From the NCBI RefSeq assembly GCF_041537905.1, contig NZ_JBGRUO010000024.1, positions 21,544 to 85,543 of the forward strand: 64,000 nucleotides of DNA, read 5' to 3'. The position numbers and the translations under genes are program-made. Shown piece by piece: positions 54,593 to 63,115 of this stretch. The stretch comes from Ruegeria_C sp041537905 (lineage in GTDB: Bacteria > Pseudomonadota > Alphaproteobacteria > Rhodobacterales > Rhodobacteraceae). Position 1 is the first letter of the stretch. Every line of letters begins with the position of its first letter. Below the pieces are notes generated by a model. That model did not search any database. It saw only the letters and a list, made by a program, of their open reading frames with translations, and was not told the origin of the DNA.

Positions 54593-54815
54593 GATCAAGT
54601 CTGCTCCTATGGCAGAAACAGTAGTGCATCACCTCAAAAAAGTCAACGAGGAGTCGGTTTAACCTATTGTAAATACAGGTGAAATACACTTGCTCCCTGA
54701 GCAATAGACCCTAAGTCATTGCGTCCAGTGAGAAAACCCCAGGAGTTCATGCGCGTCGCTTCTCATCAGGGAATAGGACCGCTAACTCAGCACTGACTTA
54801 CTTTTCGGGGCGCGG

Positions 54816-55379
54816 CTAATCGTCGTCAAATCTCACGGCCCGTTGTCCGGTCGGTTTTGACCGCCGAGTTGGCGTGCTGTCGGCCTGACCTGAGATCAGG
54901 TTCTCGTCGTCATTGGAAGGTATGTCGGCTTGGCCGGGGACGTTGGTAGGCTGATCGAGTGCTTCGTTAAAGCCGCCGCTGAATTTCTTCTTTGATCTGC
55001 CCTCGGCCATAGCGTCTTTGAAGCCGCCCTTAATCGATGGGGGATTGCCGTCTTCTTTGGCCGATACAGTAAGTGTGGGCTGGCTGGCATGGATCATTTC
55101 CTTGATTTTGCTTGGGTTTGCTTCGGCCCATTCTTTTGCGGCCTTATTGACCAAATCTGCCATCGTAGGGTCATCAAATCCATCGAGCCGCGCTTTGTTC
55201 AAAACGGAAAGTATATGGGCGTTCATTTCCTGCATTGGTGACAATGGTGCGGGGAACTTTTCCTCGAGCGCCTCAATGATCAGGGCGTTCATAGATAGCT
55301 TGCCAGTCGCTGCCGCTTCTATCCGGTCATAGAGCGCTTGAGGCAAACGGAGGGTCGTTCTTTTGAGCTTGGCGTCCAT
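54816..55379 (-). CDS. Arc/Mnt-type ribbon-helix-helix protein with long C-terminal tail
   Basis: 187 aa. The N-terminus (LKRTTLRLPQALYDRIEAAA then LSMNALIIEALEEKF) is an Arc-like ribbon-helix-helix DNA-binding fold. The remaining 130 residues are polar and low-complexity, with repeated IKGGFKDAM / FSGGFNEAL-like segments. It is divergent from a second RHH gene across an 85-bp gap full of GACGYC half-sites, the arrangement of a phage immunity switch. Confidence 0.82.
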   Translation of the reverse strand: MDAKLKRTTLRLPQALYDRIEAAATGKLSMNALIIEALEEKFPAPLSPMQEMNAHILSVLNKARLDGFDDPTMADLVNKAAKEWAEANPSKIKEMIHASQPTLTVSAKEDGNPPSIKGGFKDAMAEGRSKKKFSGGFNEALDQPTNVPGQADIPSNDDENLISGQADSTPTRRSKPTGQRAVRFDDD

Positions 55380-55398
55380 GCGGCGTCACTTTCTGCTT

Positions 55399-55442
55399 GA
55401 CGTCGATACGACGCCGTATTACGTTGACGCCTAATAGACGTC
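55399..55442. promoter_or_regulatory. Repeated RHH-type operator
   Basis: Four direct half-sites GACGYC start at 55399, 55410, 55426 and 55437: two pairs with the two sites 11 bp apart, that is one helical turn. TTGACG hexamers overlap the first and third site. A further inverted copy (GGCGTC) is at 55382. Spacing and position fit binding by one or both flanking RHH proteins. Confidence 0.65.
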
Positions 55443-55464
55443 GCACAGGAGATACGAAACCAGA

Positions 55465-55641
55465 ATGACAAATGCAACAGCCATAGCTCGCACAACCGTG
55501 CGACTTCCGGTCAGTGTTAAGCGCTGGCTGGAGAGAAAGTCAGACGAGAAGGGCATATCCGCCAACGCTCTCGTCAATCTGACACTTCAAGAGAAGATGG
55601 AGGCCGAGGGCGGGGGAACCGCCAGAGGAAACGGCGAATGA
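55465..55641 (+). CDS. Arc-like ribbon-helix-helix repressor
   Basis: 58 aa. ARTTVRLPVSVKRWLERKSD gives the beta strand and first helix, and GISANALVNLTLQEKM the second helix. Size and layout match phage Arc. The ribosome site is AGGAGA. It heads a rightward chain of five genes and overlaps the next by ATGA. It probably represses this chain, including the antirepressor, as Arc does in phage P22; that is inference by analogy. Confidence 0.8.
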   Translation: MTNATAIARTTVRLPVSVKRWLERKSDEKGISANALVNLTLQEKMEAEGGGTARGNGE

Positions 55642-55730
55642 TGCCTGGAATAAGTAAAGCCACCAGAGCTGCAACTCCGATGGCTTTGAAAGAAACCCGA
55701 CTTTCGACAATCGAGGAAATCTTAGGATGA
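55638..55730 (+). CDS. 30-codon ORF coupled on both sides
   Basis: 30 aa, basic then acidic (SKATRAATPMALKETRLSTI). It starts in the ATGA overlap with the Arc-like gene and ends in an ATGA overlap with the antirepressor gene. It could be a small regulatory protein or a leader that sets antirepressor translation. There is no family match. Confidence 0.5.
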   Translation: MMPGISKATRAATPMALKETRLSTIEEILG

Positions 55731-56452
55731 ATATACCAATCAAGATCGAAAACTTCAATGGCGAACACCGCGTTCGCGATCTGCAACTAGCCGAAGCGCT
55801 TGGATTTGAGCGGCCACGGAACATTCGAAAGCTGATCGAGCGTCACTCGTCGGCCTTGGCAGAGTTCGGAGAGATATGCTCCACCGTGGAGCAAATACCA
55901 AATGTGCCGGGTCGGCCTGCAAAAACCTACTATATGAACGAAGAGCAGGCGGTTTACATCTGCACCAAGTCGGACACAGAGAAGGCGACCGAGGTGTCTA
56001 TCGAAGTGGTCAAAACCTTCGTGGCAGTAACGCGCGGTCAGCGCCCCGTTGCGGCGTTACCGGACTACGGCGACCCGGAAGTGGTTCTTGGTGTGATCTC
56101 ACATCTGAAAGAGGAGGCGGATGCAGCCAAAGCCAAGGTTGTTGAGCTAACACCCAAGGCTGAGGGCTTCGACCACTTGATGAACGCGGATGGTCTTTAT
56201 GGCTTGCAAAACGCCGCGCGGGCAATTGGGGCAAGGCCGAACCTGTTCACCCGCTGGCTCAAGCAAGCCTACCTGTTTTACCAGGGCGGTGCATTGGTCC
56301 CACGTGTGCAGTTCACGCAGCGCGGATTGTTCGAGGTGAAGACCACTATCGTTGACGACAAGGCACGGCCCCGCACCTTCATAACACCGAAGGGCTTGGA
56401 CTTCTTCCGTGACAAGGTTCCTGCGGAATTTCTGACTGGGGGTGCGGCATGA
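55727..56452 (+). CDS. Phage antirepressor (KilAC/ANT C-terminal domain)
   Basis: 241 aa. The N-terminal domain (VRDLQLAEALGFERPRNIRK and YYMNEEQAVYICTKSDTEKA) is of the type joined to phage regulatory domains. The C-terminal ANT/KilAC domain has LTPKAEGFDHLMNADGLY, ARAIGARPNLFTRWLK and TPKGLDFFRDK. Such proteins inactivate a prophage repressor. It follows the Arc-like repressor gene, the same pairing as arc and ant in P22. Coupled to both neighbours. Confidence 0.87.
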   Translation: MNIPIKIENFNGEHRVRDLQLAEALGFERPRNIRKLIERHSSALAEFGEICSTVEQIPNVPGRPAKTYYMNEEQAVYICTKSDTEKATEVSIEVVKTFVAVTRGQRPVAALPDYGDPEVVLGVISHLKEEADAAKAKVVELTPKAEGFDHLMNADGLYGLQNAARAIGARPNLFTRWLKQAYLFYQGGALVPRVQFTQRGLFEVKTTIVDDKARPRTFITPKGLDFFRDKVPAEFLTGGAA

Positions 56453-57123
56453 AGGCAGATTGGATCAAACTTGAAGAGTATCAGGGCGATGTCTGCGGCA
56501 AGATGGTTTACGCGGCAGAGTTCGAGGGGGCAATAAAGATCGGCGTCTCGGTGGACCCTGTGCAACGACTGAACACCATAAGGACATCTTCCGGGCGTAA
56601 GCTGATCGACGCCTATGTATTGTGGGCACCCGATCCTTACGTCGCGATTGCGGCAGAGGCATATCTTCACGGATTACACGCCTCGAAAAGGTTGGAGGGT
56701 GAGTGGTTTTCCGTTTCATTGCAAGGCGTTGTTAAGGGATCGCTGGAAGTCACCCCTTGTAACGAGGCATCAGGACTCAATAAGCCAATGTCTGACGGTC
56801 AAAGGGAGCTTGGGTATTCACTTGTGATGGTCGCGACCGCTGAACAGGTCCTGAGCGCTCAAGAATACTCGGCAACCGCTGCTATCATTCCGACTATTGG
56901 ATACGTCTTTGGGTGCATATCTAAAGCTTCCGAGGCGCTAGGTCGGTCTTTCGAGATTGAACCCAACACAACGACAGCAGACGCGATCCGGGCTTATGTC
57001 GCTTTTCTAGAGCAAGCAGAGCAGGCCGGGTTCGACACGGGGATGAACGGTGACGAGTTGCAGAGGATTGTCGAAAACTCCTGCTACTACACTAAGGCCC
57101 AGTTCAAGGAGGGCTTAGCATGA
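56449..57123 (+). CDS. T5orf172/GIY-YIG-like domain protein
   Basis: 224 aa. The N-terminal domain, GKMVYAAEFEGAIKIGVSVD followed by RLNTIRTSSG and EAYLHGLHASKRLEGEWF, matches the T5orf172 variant of the GIY-YIG nuclease fold common in phages. The C-terminal half is unknown. It overlaps the antirepressor and the next gene by ATGA each. A nuclease role is possible but the catalytic set is incomplete by eye. Confidence 0.72.
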   Translation: MKADWIKLEEYQGDVCGKMVYAAEFEGAIKIGVSVDPVQRLNTIRTSSGRKLIDAYVLWAPDPYVAIAAEAYLHGLHASKRLEGEWFSVSLQGVVKGSLEVTPCNEASGLNKPMSDGQRELGYSLVMVATAEQVLSAQEYSATAAIIPTIGYVFGCISKASEALGRSFEIEPNTTTADAIRAYVAFLEQAEQAGFDTGMNGDELQRIVENSCYYTKAQFKEGLA

Positions 57124-57491
57124 GACGCCGCGATCTTCTGAAGTCCTCACTGCCTGTTCTGGCTGGTACCGTTGTTGCTGGCGGCCTGACCGGGGAAATT
57201 CTGGACGCAGAGCCGATTGACCCGCATGTCGAGTGGTTCGAACGGTACTCAGTTCTTCGTAAGGATATGAATTCTGACCCGGATGACATCGAAAATGGAG
57301 ACCCTCGCACCGATGAGTGCCTGTACCTAGAAGCAAAAACCGGTGGAACCCCGGCGCAAACGGTGCAAGGACTTCTTGCTCAGGCCGGGCTCGCGGCTCA
57401 TCCAGACTTCGGGCTGATTGATGGATCGTACAGTCCAGCAGTCCCGCCACTACTGAACAACATAACAATGTCCCTTCGGGCGCTGGTGTAA
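57120..57491 (+). CDS. Tat-signal hypothetical protein, prophage-linked
   Basis: 123 aa. The N-terminus MRRRDLLKSSLPVLAGTVVA is a twin-arginine-type signal. The mature part is acidic (PDDIENGDPRTDECLYLEA) and ends near SLRALV. It is the last gene of the coupled chain. No family is recognised. A terminator hairpin lies 160 bp downstream. Confidence 0.62.
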   Translation: MRRRDLLKSSLPVLAGTVVAGGLTGEILDAEPIDPHVEWFERYSVLRKDMNSDPDDIENGDPRTDECLYLEAKTGGTPAQTVQGLLAQAGLAAHPDFGLIDGSYSPAVPPLLNNITMSLRALV

Positions 57492-57650
57492 CGGACTTGG
57501 GGCGACGTTCGTCGGTCGTCCCAATCAATTAGTCGCGACAGCGGCAAGGCGTACGCGGCAAGGTGGTCGAGACGTGGTGTGTCCGGTTTCGGCGTGGCGA
57601 TCCATGGCAAGTTAAGTTCGCCAATTAACTAACTGAAAATCATAAATATC

Positions 57651-57680
57651 AGGCTCTCTCCTTCGGGGGAGGGCCTTTCC
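57651..57680 (+). terminator. Terminator after the antirepressor chain
   Basis: AGGCTCTCTCC, TTCG loop, GGGGAGGGCCT with two mismatched pairs, followed by TTT. The stable TTCG tetraloop supports it. Confidence 0.6.
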
Positions 57681-57696
57681 TACATGAGGTCTATCG

Positions 57697-58812
57697 ATGG
57701 CAGAATTCGATGACTCCGCAGAATGGTCTGTGGGCACTACGGGCACGTCTCTAAATGCCAACAATGGCATAAGGCGCAGGTGGTCTGAACAGACCGTTGC
57801 CGCCCTTCGTGCCTCCGGGCTGCTGGACAATATGATTGACGGCACCGTTGCCCCTGTAGATCAAACGGCGCTTTGGCTGGACAAGAGCACCGACCCTGCC
57901 GTGCTGAAGGCGTACAATGTCGGCTCTGGCGTCTGGGAGCAGGTCACACAGGAATGGCTCCGATCCGGCGACGGTGGCAGCCTGCCGTTCCAGTTCTTTG
58001 GCAACTCAACCATTCTGCTGGCCGATACGACCATGGGATACAGCGCCGGACCGGGCATTTCCACCATCGTAACGGCAGGTGACTACATAGATGCAGGTGG
58101 CATTCAATACGAAGTAGCCGCAGCAGCAGCAGTGGATCATCACGAGACGACTGCAGGCGGGGTGAAGCTATACGAGTCGGGGTACTTCTTCACAGTTGAG
58201 GCTCGCCTAACCGATGCCATTACGCGAAACGGTAGCAACTATCGGGACGGCTCCATCTTATCTGCACCCCAGGCGCTTTGGCAGAAATCCGGCCTTGTTT
58301 GGGTTGAGCGCAACACAGCAGATGATGCGGTAGTCATTGCAGGCACGAAGATAGACGACGCCGTTAACGCGGTTGCGGTGAACAGAATTCAGCAGATGGG
58401 CGCACGAACTTTCATCGGCAACCCGACAGGTTCATCTGCAACGCCGGTAATAATGGGTCTTACTCTAGGCCTCGATATGTTGGGATTCACCGGCGTGAAT
58501 AACGGCGCGGAGAGGTCTCTTGGTCTTCCTGATGACTACACCGGCGCGGCGGTTACCGAATTTCGCTTCGGCAGCTTGAGTACAAATGCTTCCGGTACAA
58601 CAACCTATACCTATGATGATCCGTTCCCCACTCAGTGCCGGGGTGTCTTTTGCCAATCGCAAGGCCCAATCGACACCAGCGTTTACGAAATACAAGTCGC
58701 CAATTTCACGAACGCGACGGACTTTGAAGTGGTTGTTACGCGCGGTGGCAAGAAGACCCCTGAGATTGATGAGGAGCAAGTCAAAGAACTGCACGCGAAG
58801 ATCGGGGATTGA
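57697..58812 (+). pseudogene. Phage tail-fibre-like gene truncated by an IS3 element
   Basis: 371 codons. The first 345 or so resemble a phage receptor-binding or tail protein (TALWLDKSTDPAVLKAYN, a head-binding-like segment around YIDAGGIQYEVAA, and IQQMGARTFIGNPTG). The last 23 codons, GGKKTPEIDEEQVKELHAKI, are instead the C-terminal part of an IS3 OrfA. So the reading frame is a chimera made when the IS3 copy replaced the end of the phage gene. ATG after GAGGT. Confidence 0.78.
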
Positions 58813-59441
58813 GATCTTTGTCCGCCATTGGTCCGAGGACAATGGTCGAAACCGTGGCCAACGATTTTTTGTCACGAAAGCTCAAACCCTGGGGCCTGAA
58901 GTGAGACGTGGCATGATCGAGAAGGACAATTCCAGCCTGTCGATAGGCAAACAGTGCAGGCTGCTGTCGATCTCGCGGTCGTCGTTCTACTACCAACCCA
59001 AGGGCGAGACGGCGCTGAACCTGATGCTGATGCGCCAGATCGATGAGCAGTTCCTGGAAACCCCGTTCTTCGGTGTCCGGCAGATGACCTGGCACCTCCG
59101 AAACGAAGGCCATCCACTGACCGGCAGGGCATTGCGGAGCAATGTCCCGAGAGGTTGGTGAACGAGAAACGCATCCGACGGCTGATGCGTCTCATGGGCC
59201 CTCCTCTCGGCAGATTTGGCAAGCCAAATCGCCTGCCGGGCAACGGATGCCGATCTACCAGAAACCCAACACCAGCAGGCCTGCGAAGGGCCACAAAACC
59301 TGTCCATATCTGTTGAAGGGTCTGCGTGTGACCCGACCCAATCAGGTCTGGGCGGCGGATATCACCTATCTGCCAATGAGGCGCGGGTTCCTATATCTGG
59401 TCGCGATCATCGACTGGCACACCCGCAAGGTGCTGGCCTGA
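58741..59441 (+). mobile_element. Dead, truncated IS3-family element
   Basis: OrfA end (KTPEIDEEQVKELHAKIG, then out of frame NDFLSRKLKPWG), OrfB start (IEKDNSSLSIGKQCRLLS, FFGVRQMTWHLRNEGH), then NEKRIRRLMRLMG, PIYQKPNTSRPAKGH and NQVWAADITYLPMRRGFLYL, in several frames. It stops at DWHTRKVLA and lacks the final third of OrfB with the last catalytic acidic residue. Three short inserts, each holding a palindrome, break the frame near 58815-58855, 59112-59152 and 59202-59246. No terminal inverted repeats were found. Confidence 0.82.
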
Positions 59442-59808
59442 CCTACCTCCAGAATTGGGCCTAGCGAAAAGCGGACATCCCTGCTGCATACGCGAAGCGA
59501 CCCGTCGGGAGGGCGTGACCCGGTCATTCGCTGTAGGGGCGAAGCATCTGTGGCAGCAGGTATAAAGCGGACCCTGATCGTCTGAATGGCGTTGATCTCG
59601 CGAATTTCGATCTAAGGGCGGTTGCCCTCATCAGCCGAACGATAGATCAAAAGTCATAAGACAAATTCGCGATTGATGCTCTTCAAGATTCCGGATTGTG
59701 AACCAGAGTATTTGGACTGTTGGTTCAGGTTCTCAACGTCAGGTCTTGAAATTTATTCAATTTTAGGTCATAAATATTACTTTCAGCTCTCCATAAAGGG
59801 GCGACTCT
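59442..59808. other. Stretch between the IS3 remnant and the peptide gene
   Basis: The first 200 bp are GC-rich with no frame I would call. The last 100 bp are A/T-rich and carry the promoter of the next unit. A 71-codon open frame from 59673 overlaps that promoter and is rejected. Confidence 0.5.
59746..59774 (+). promoter_or_regulatory. Promoter of the peptide/membrane/binding-protein unit
   Basis: TTGAAA (59746-59751), 17-bp A/T-rich spacer, CATAAA (59769-59774). It ends 35 bp before the ATG of the 33-codon peptide gene, so that peptide is the first product of the transcript. Confidence 0.55.
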
Positions 59809-59910
59809 ATGAGTATTCTAAAGGCATTCATCATTTTATCTATTTCTTGGGCTGTCGTACCGGATGTAACGTATGCGCAGACCTGTAACCCTGCACTGGG
59901 CTGCCGCTAA
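59809..59910 (+). CDS. 33-codon exported two-cysteine peptide
   Basis: A short gene with a good ribosome site (AAGGGG, 7 bp). It codes for a typical Sec signal (KAFIILSISWAVVPDVTYA) and a mature part of ten residues, QTCNPALGCR, with two cysteines that could form a disulfide ring. The A/T-rich DNA differs from flanking genes. It is 27 bp before the 645-aa membrane protein gene. A secreted signal, ligand or toxin-like peptide is possible; I recognise no family and this is inference. Confidence 0.55.
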   Translation: MSILKAFIILSISWAVVPDVTYAQTCNPALGCR

Positions 59911-59937
59911 CTGCTGTAATCTCTGAGGAGCGGTTTA

Positions 59938-61875
59938 GTGCTTTCTAACGTTTTGTTCCAACAGGCGTTCGCGCTTGTTTTTGGGGCGGCTATTGTTGTC
60001 GCCTTTTCCTTTGAAAGGTTCAACCGGCCTAGCTACGAAGGCCGCTATGAGCTTGACAAGTTAGTGGCCCTGCTCGCGCCTGACCAGCTCAGAGCGCGGC
60101 GTGTGGTGATGCATGCGTTCGGCCTGTATCTGCTCGCTCTTCTTCTGCTCTATTTCTTCTTCTGCGGCTTTGCAAATCTGCTGCCGCTGCTTGATTTCAA
60201 ACCAAAAGTGGGCGCGACGGATGTGCCCGGAGACGGGGCTGAAATGGGCCTGGGCATTCCGCCCGCAGTCTCGCTTTCGGTGGCACTGGTCATGGTGGGC
60301 CTCGCCCCGTCCTTTCCAATTCTGCGCCGCCTGGAGGATTCGTTGCGTTTCGCTGCGCACCGTGTTGCCGGGATTCCCACGCGCATCCTGGAAAACAGCC
60401 GGGTCTTGCGCCGGGGGCAGCTTCCTTTCCCAGCCGGAATCGCCCCCGATTGCGATGCCTATCTGATCGATGCGGGAGACTGGAAACGTATTGCGCATTA
60501 CAGTGACTGCGATCGAAAATTCGTCACGGCCAGAAGCGATTTCGAACAGGATCTGCGCATCATATTCGCTGGCTTCAGCTGGATCATCGACGAAAAGCTG
60601 ACACTCTCCAACAGTGCGAAACGGTTGCGTTTCAGACAGATAGAAGAAGAGCTTCGCGCCCGGAAAACCCGCCTGATCCGCACCCTCGACAAGGTTTCGG
60701 GGTTCGATCTGAACGGCGCGGCCTTGCCGGAAGAAGAGGCGCAGCACGACCAGAAACCCGGACCGGAAACACCCGAAGTCCAGCAGGACGATTGGGGAGA
60801 GCTATCGCGGAAGGTCGATGATCTCGCCAGTGACTTCTGCCTGCTCATCGCGCTTTATGCCGAACATGACATCATCCTTCCCTTTGCTCCGCGCAAAAAG
60901 GTCAAACCGGGCAAGGATAATCAGGTATTGCGCGACTCGGTGCATCAGCATGACGAGGCGATGTCGGTTCTCAGGAACTTTACCCTGTTGATCGACGATT
61001 TTTCTGCTGGCAAACGATCCGGTCCCGGCCATACCGGCGCAACCTTCATCTGGGCCACCTGCACGATCGTTTTGATGACCATTATCTGGAGCCTTTATCC
61101 CGGAAAGCTCGAATACGAACTCCGGTTCGGGGAGGTTCAATCCTGGAACAGCTACCCCATCCGGCATCAGCTATTCGATGCGGTCGTGAATTTCTGCGTA
61201 CCGCTGCTTGTCGGTCTGGGTATACGCGACTCCGGCCGGATTTCGGACAGTTGGGCAAATCTCTGGGAATCCAGATGGCCCGTCGCCCTGATCCAGATAT
61301 TGGTGGTTTTCCTGCTGGCGTGGTTCGTGTCCATGCTGATCGTGACAGGAACCGGCATCTGGTTCATCGCAATGACCGAAAGCTGGGAGTTCGCAGGGTA
61401 TCATCTGGCAACCCAGATCGAGTATGAATCGATACTCAAAATGCGCGGCGCTGCTCTGGCCGTCGTGGTTCTCTATGTGATCGATGTCTTCAGCCGGGAC
61501 CAATATAGCGGCCAGAAAACGATCACGCCCGTCACTTCGGAGCCCGATCAGACGGAAAATTCGGTTGCGCCCCCGGAAGCGGTGAAACCGGTCCGCCACC
61601 GGCTGCGCGACAGTTTCCGGTGGGCGTTCACTGCCGCGTTGATCGTTGGCTTTCTGGGTGCGCTGGGGCGTTCGATCTCGCTGCTCGTGGCCGCCCGGGA
61701 GGCACCGATTCCGCGCCCTGGTCTGGACGCCATAGACGGCGGGTTGATCTTTTATTCGACCACCTATTCTGCACTGATCGCATTTGCCGTGACGCTGATG
61801 ATTTCAGAAGTCCTCAGAGACGGCGAGGCCGCTAGGAAAATCCGCCGGATACGTGAAGAGAAGGCCTTGGCATGA
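59938..61875 (+). CDS. Large polytopic membrane protein, unknown family
   Basis: 645 aa, GTG start after GAGGAG. Hydrophobic segments are near residues 8-25, 57-83, 108-128, 367-387, 412-429, 448-479, 504-518, 563-586 and 602-623. A large cytoplasmic-type loop (about 130-360) has charged helices (RFRQIEEELRARKTRLIRTL) and an acidic Pro-rich linker (LPEEEAQHDQKPGPETPEVQ). The C-terminus is a short basic helix (RKIRRIREEKALA). It overlaps the binding-protein gene by ATGA. There is no ATPase or kinase motif. Role unknown; a receptor or channel is as likely as a transporter. Confidence 0.82.
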   Translation: MLSNVLFQQAFALVFGAAIVVAFSFERFNRPSYEGRYELDKLVALLAPDQLRARRVVMHAFGLYLLALLLLYFFFCGFANLLPLLDFKPKVGATDVPGDGAEMGLGIPPAVSLSVALVMVGLAPSFPILRRLEDSLRFAAHRVAGIPTRILENSRVLRRGQLPFPAGIAPDCDAYLIDAGDWKRIAHYSDCDRKFVTARSDFEQDLRIIFAGFSWIIDEKLTLSNSAKRLRFRQIEEELRARKTRLIRTLDKVSGFDLNGAALPEEEAQHDQKPGPETPEVQQDDWGELSRKVDDLASDFCLLIALYAEHDIILPFAPRKKVKPGKDNQVLRDSVHQHDEAMSVLRNFTLLIDDFSAGKRSGPGHTGATFIWATCTIVLMTIIWSLYPGKLEYELRFGEVQSWNSYPIRHQLFDAVVNFCVPLLVGLGIRDSGRISDSWANLWESRWPVALIQILVVFLLAWFVSMLIVTGTGIWFIAMTESWEFAGYHLATQIEYESILKMRGAALAVVVLYVIDVFSRDQYSGQKTITPVTSEPDQTENSVAPPEAVKPVRHRLRDSFRWAFTAALIVGFLGALGRSISLLVAAREAPIPRPGLDAIDGGLIFYSTTYSALIAFAVTLMISEVLRDGEAARKIRRIREEKALA

Positions 61876-62966
61876 ATACGCGAATTTTGCTGATGGCCGT
61901 TTTTGCAGCAGTTTTTCCCCAGCTTTCCTCATCACAGGTCAAGGCAACGTCAGGACCCGTGACCATTGGCGTGCGCACGGATGCGCCGCCCTTCGTATGG
62001 CGGAACGACCAGACCGGCAGCTATGTCGGTTTCTTTTATGATATCTGCACATTGGCCGTGAAACGCGCTGGCTACATGTTTGAAGAGAAAGACGTCGATG
62101 CAACAAAAAGAAAAGCGTTCTTTGAAGGAAATGGCGGAAACTACAACCTGCTTTGCGACCCGACAACAGTGACATTGGAACGGCTTAGGCATTTTATTGA
62201 TCGAAAAGGGCTCAGCCATCTTCAGTTTTCGCCAATCCTATTCGTCGCAAATGGCTCCTACATGAGCCTGGATGCGTCGCAGCCAACGGATAAGGGATTT
62301 TTTGACGTCAGGGACGAAGACAAAAACAAAGAGAATTGCGAACGACTCATCGATGCGACCTGGACGCCGCCTTCGGGCAAACCGCCAGAGCAAGAAAAAT
62401 CCTGTGGCGAATACTTCGGCGATCCTTTCAGTGGCACCAAACTGAAAAACTGCCTGAGCAGCAAAATACAGCTCAGGCCGTCCCCGCCGGACCCCATGCG
62501 GATCACCACGGGTGAAATCTGGGGATATGTAAAGGGCGCCACGATCAAGGATCATGTTGACGCCGTGGCGCAGGATCAGTGGGATGACGGTGAAGGGAAA
62601 CTGATATGTGAGAAGAGTTTAGACACTCACAAGCAAGCGGTTGAGCTTTTTTGCACCGGCCATCTCGCGCGCTATTACGGGGATCTGGACATCATACGCG
62701 CCGCGATCTCCGAATATGTCAAAACCGGCAAACCCTGTAGTTATACCGAGCCGCCCGAACAAGAAAGAACATATGAACCCTACGCCCTCGTATTGTCTTC
62801 ATCAGAACTCCATCCGGATTTCCCCGAGCGTTTCGTGCATTCGCTCTATGGAATGTTCTATGATGGGACGGTTCAGAAATTATACGAGGTGAATTTCCCC
62901 GGCACGACGCCTACGACCTATCTGGACAAGCTTTTTCAGATCAATCAGGTTCCTTTGGGGAAGTAA
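61872..62966 (+). CDS. Periplasmic binding protein-like (SBP family 3) protein
   Basis: 364 aa. A Sec signal ends near residue 26. The family-3 fold appears in TIGVRTDAPPFVWRND, VGFFYDICTLAVKRAGY and YNLLCDPTTVTLERLRH, which mirror the amino-acid-binding proteins and receptor ligand domains. The middle (residues about 140-230) is a Cys-rich insert not usual in the family. It is translationally coupled to the membrane protein, with no ABC permease or ATPase nearby, so it probably acts with that protein as a receptor. Confidence 0.85.
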   Translation: MNTRILLMAVFAAVFPQLSSSQVKATSGPVTIGVRTDAPPFVWRNDQTGSYVGFFYDICTLAVKRAGYMFEEKDVDATKRKAFFEGNGGNYNLLCDPTTVTLERLRHFIDRKGLSHLQFSPILFVANGSYMSLDASQPTDKGFFDVRDEDKNKENCERLIDATWTPPSGKPPEQEKSCGEYFGDPFSGTKLKNCLSSKIQLRPSPPDPMRITTGEIWGYVKGATIKDHVDAVAQDQWDDGEGKLICEKSLDTHKQAVELFCTGHLARYYGDLDIIRAAISEYVKTGKPCSYTEPPEQERTYEPYALVLSSSELHPDFPERFVHSLYGMFYDGTVQKLYEVNFPGTTPTTYLDKLFQINQVPLGK

Positions 62967-63115
62967 GCAGGCTAGCAGTCACTTTGTATGTGGTTCTAAA
63001 CTGATCTGAGCCTCAATTTTTCTGCTCTTTGGGGAGCGTACTTGGGATTATCCGGATGGCGTTTCACCACCTGACCTTCCAACATAGCTTTTTTTTTGAA
63101 GTTTCGCGCCCTGCG
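62967..63115. other. Short gap with a possible gene remnant
   Basis: On the minus strand an open frame from the IS21 end to 62996 (NFKKKAMLEGQVVKRHPDN, then a basic end) looks like the tail of a gene cut by the IS. A run of nine A lies in it. Too short to identify. Confidence 0.3.

Noticed and set aside
59673..59888. 71-codon open frame before the membrane protein gene
   Set aside because: It has no ribosome site and covers the promoter; the overlapping 33-codon frame has a strong ribosome site and a signal peptide.
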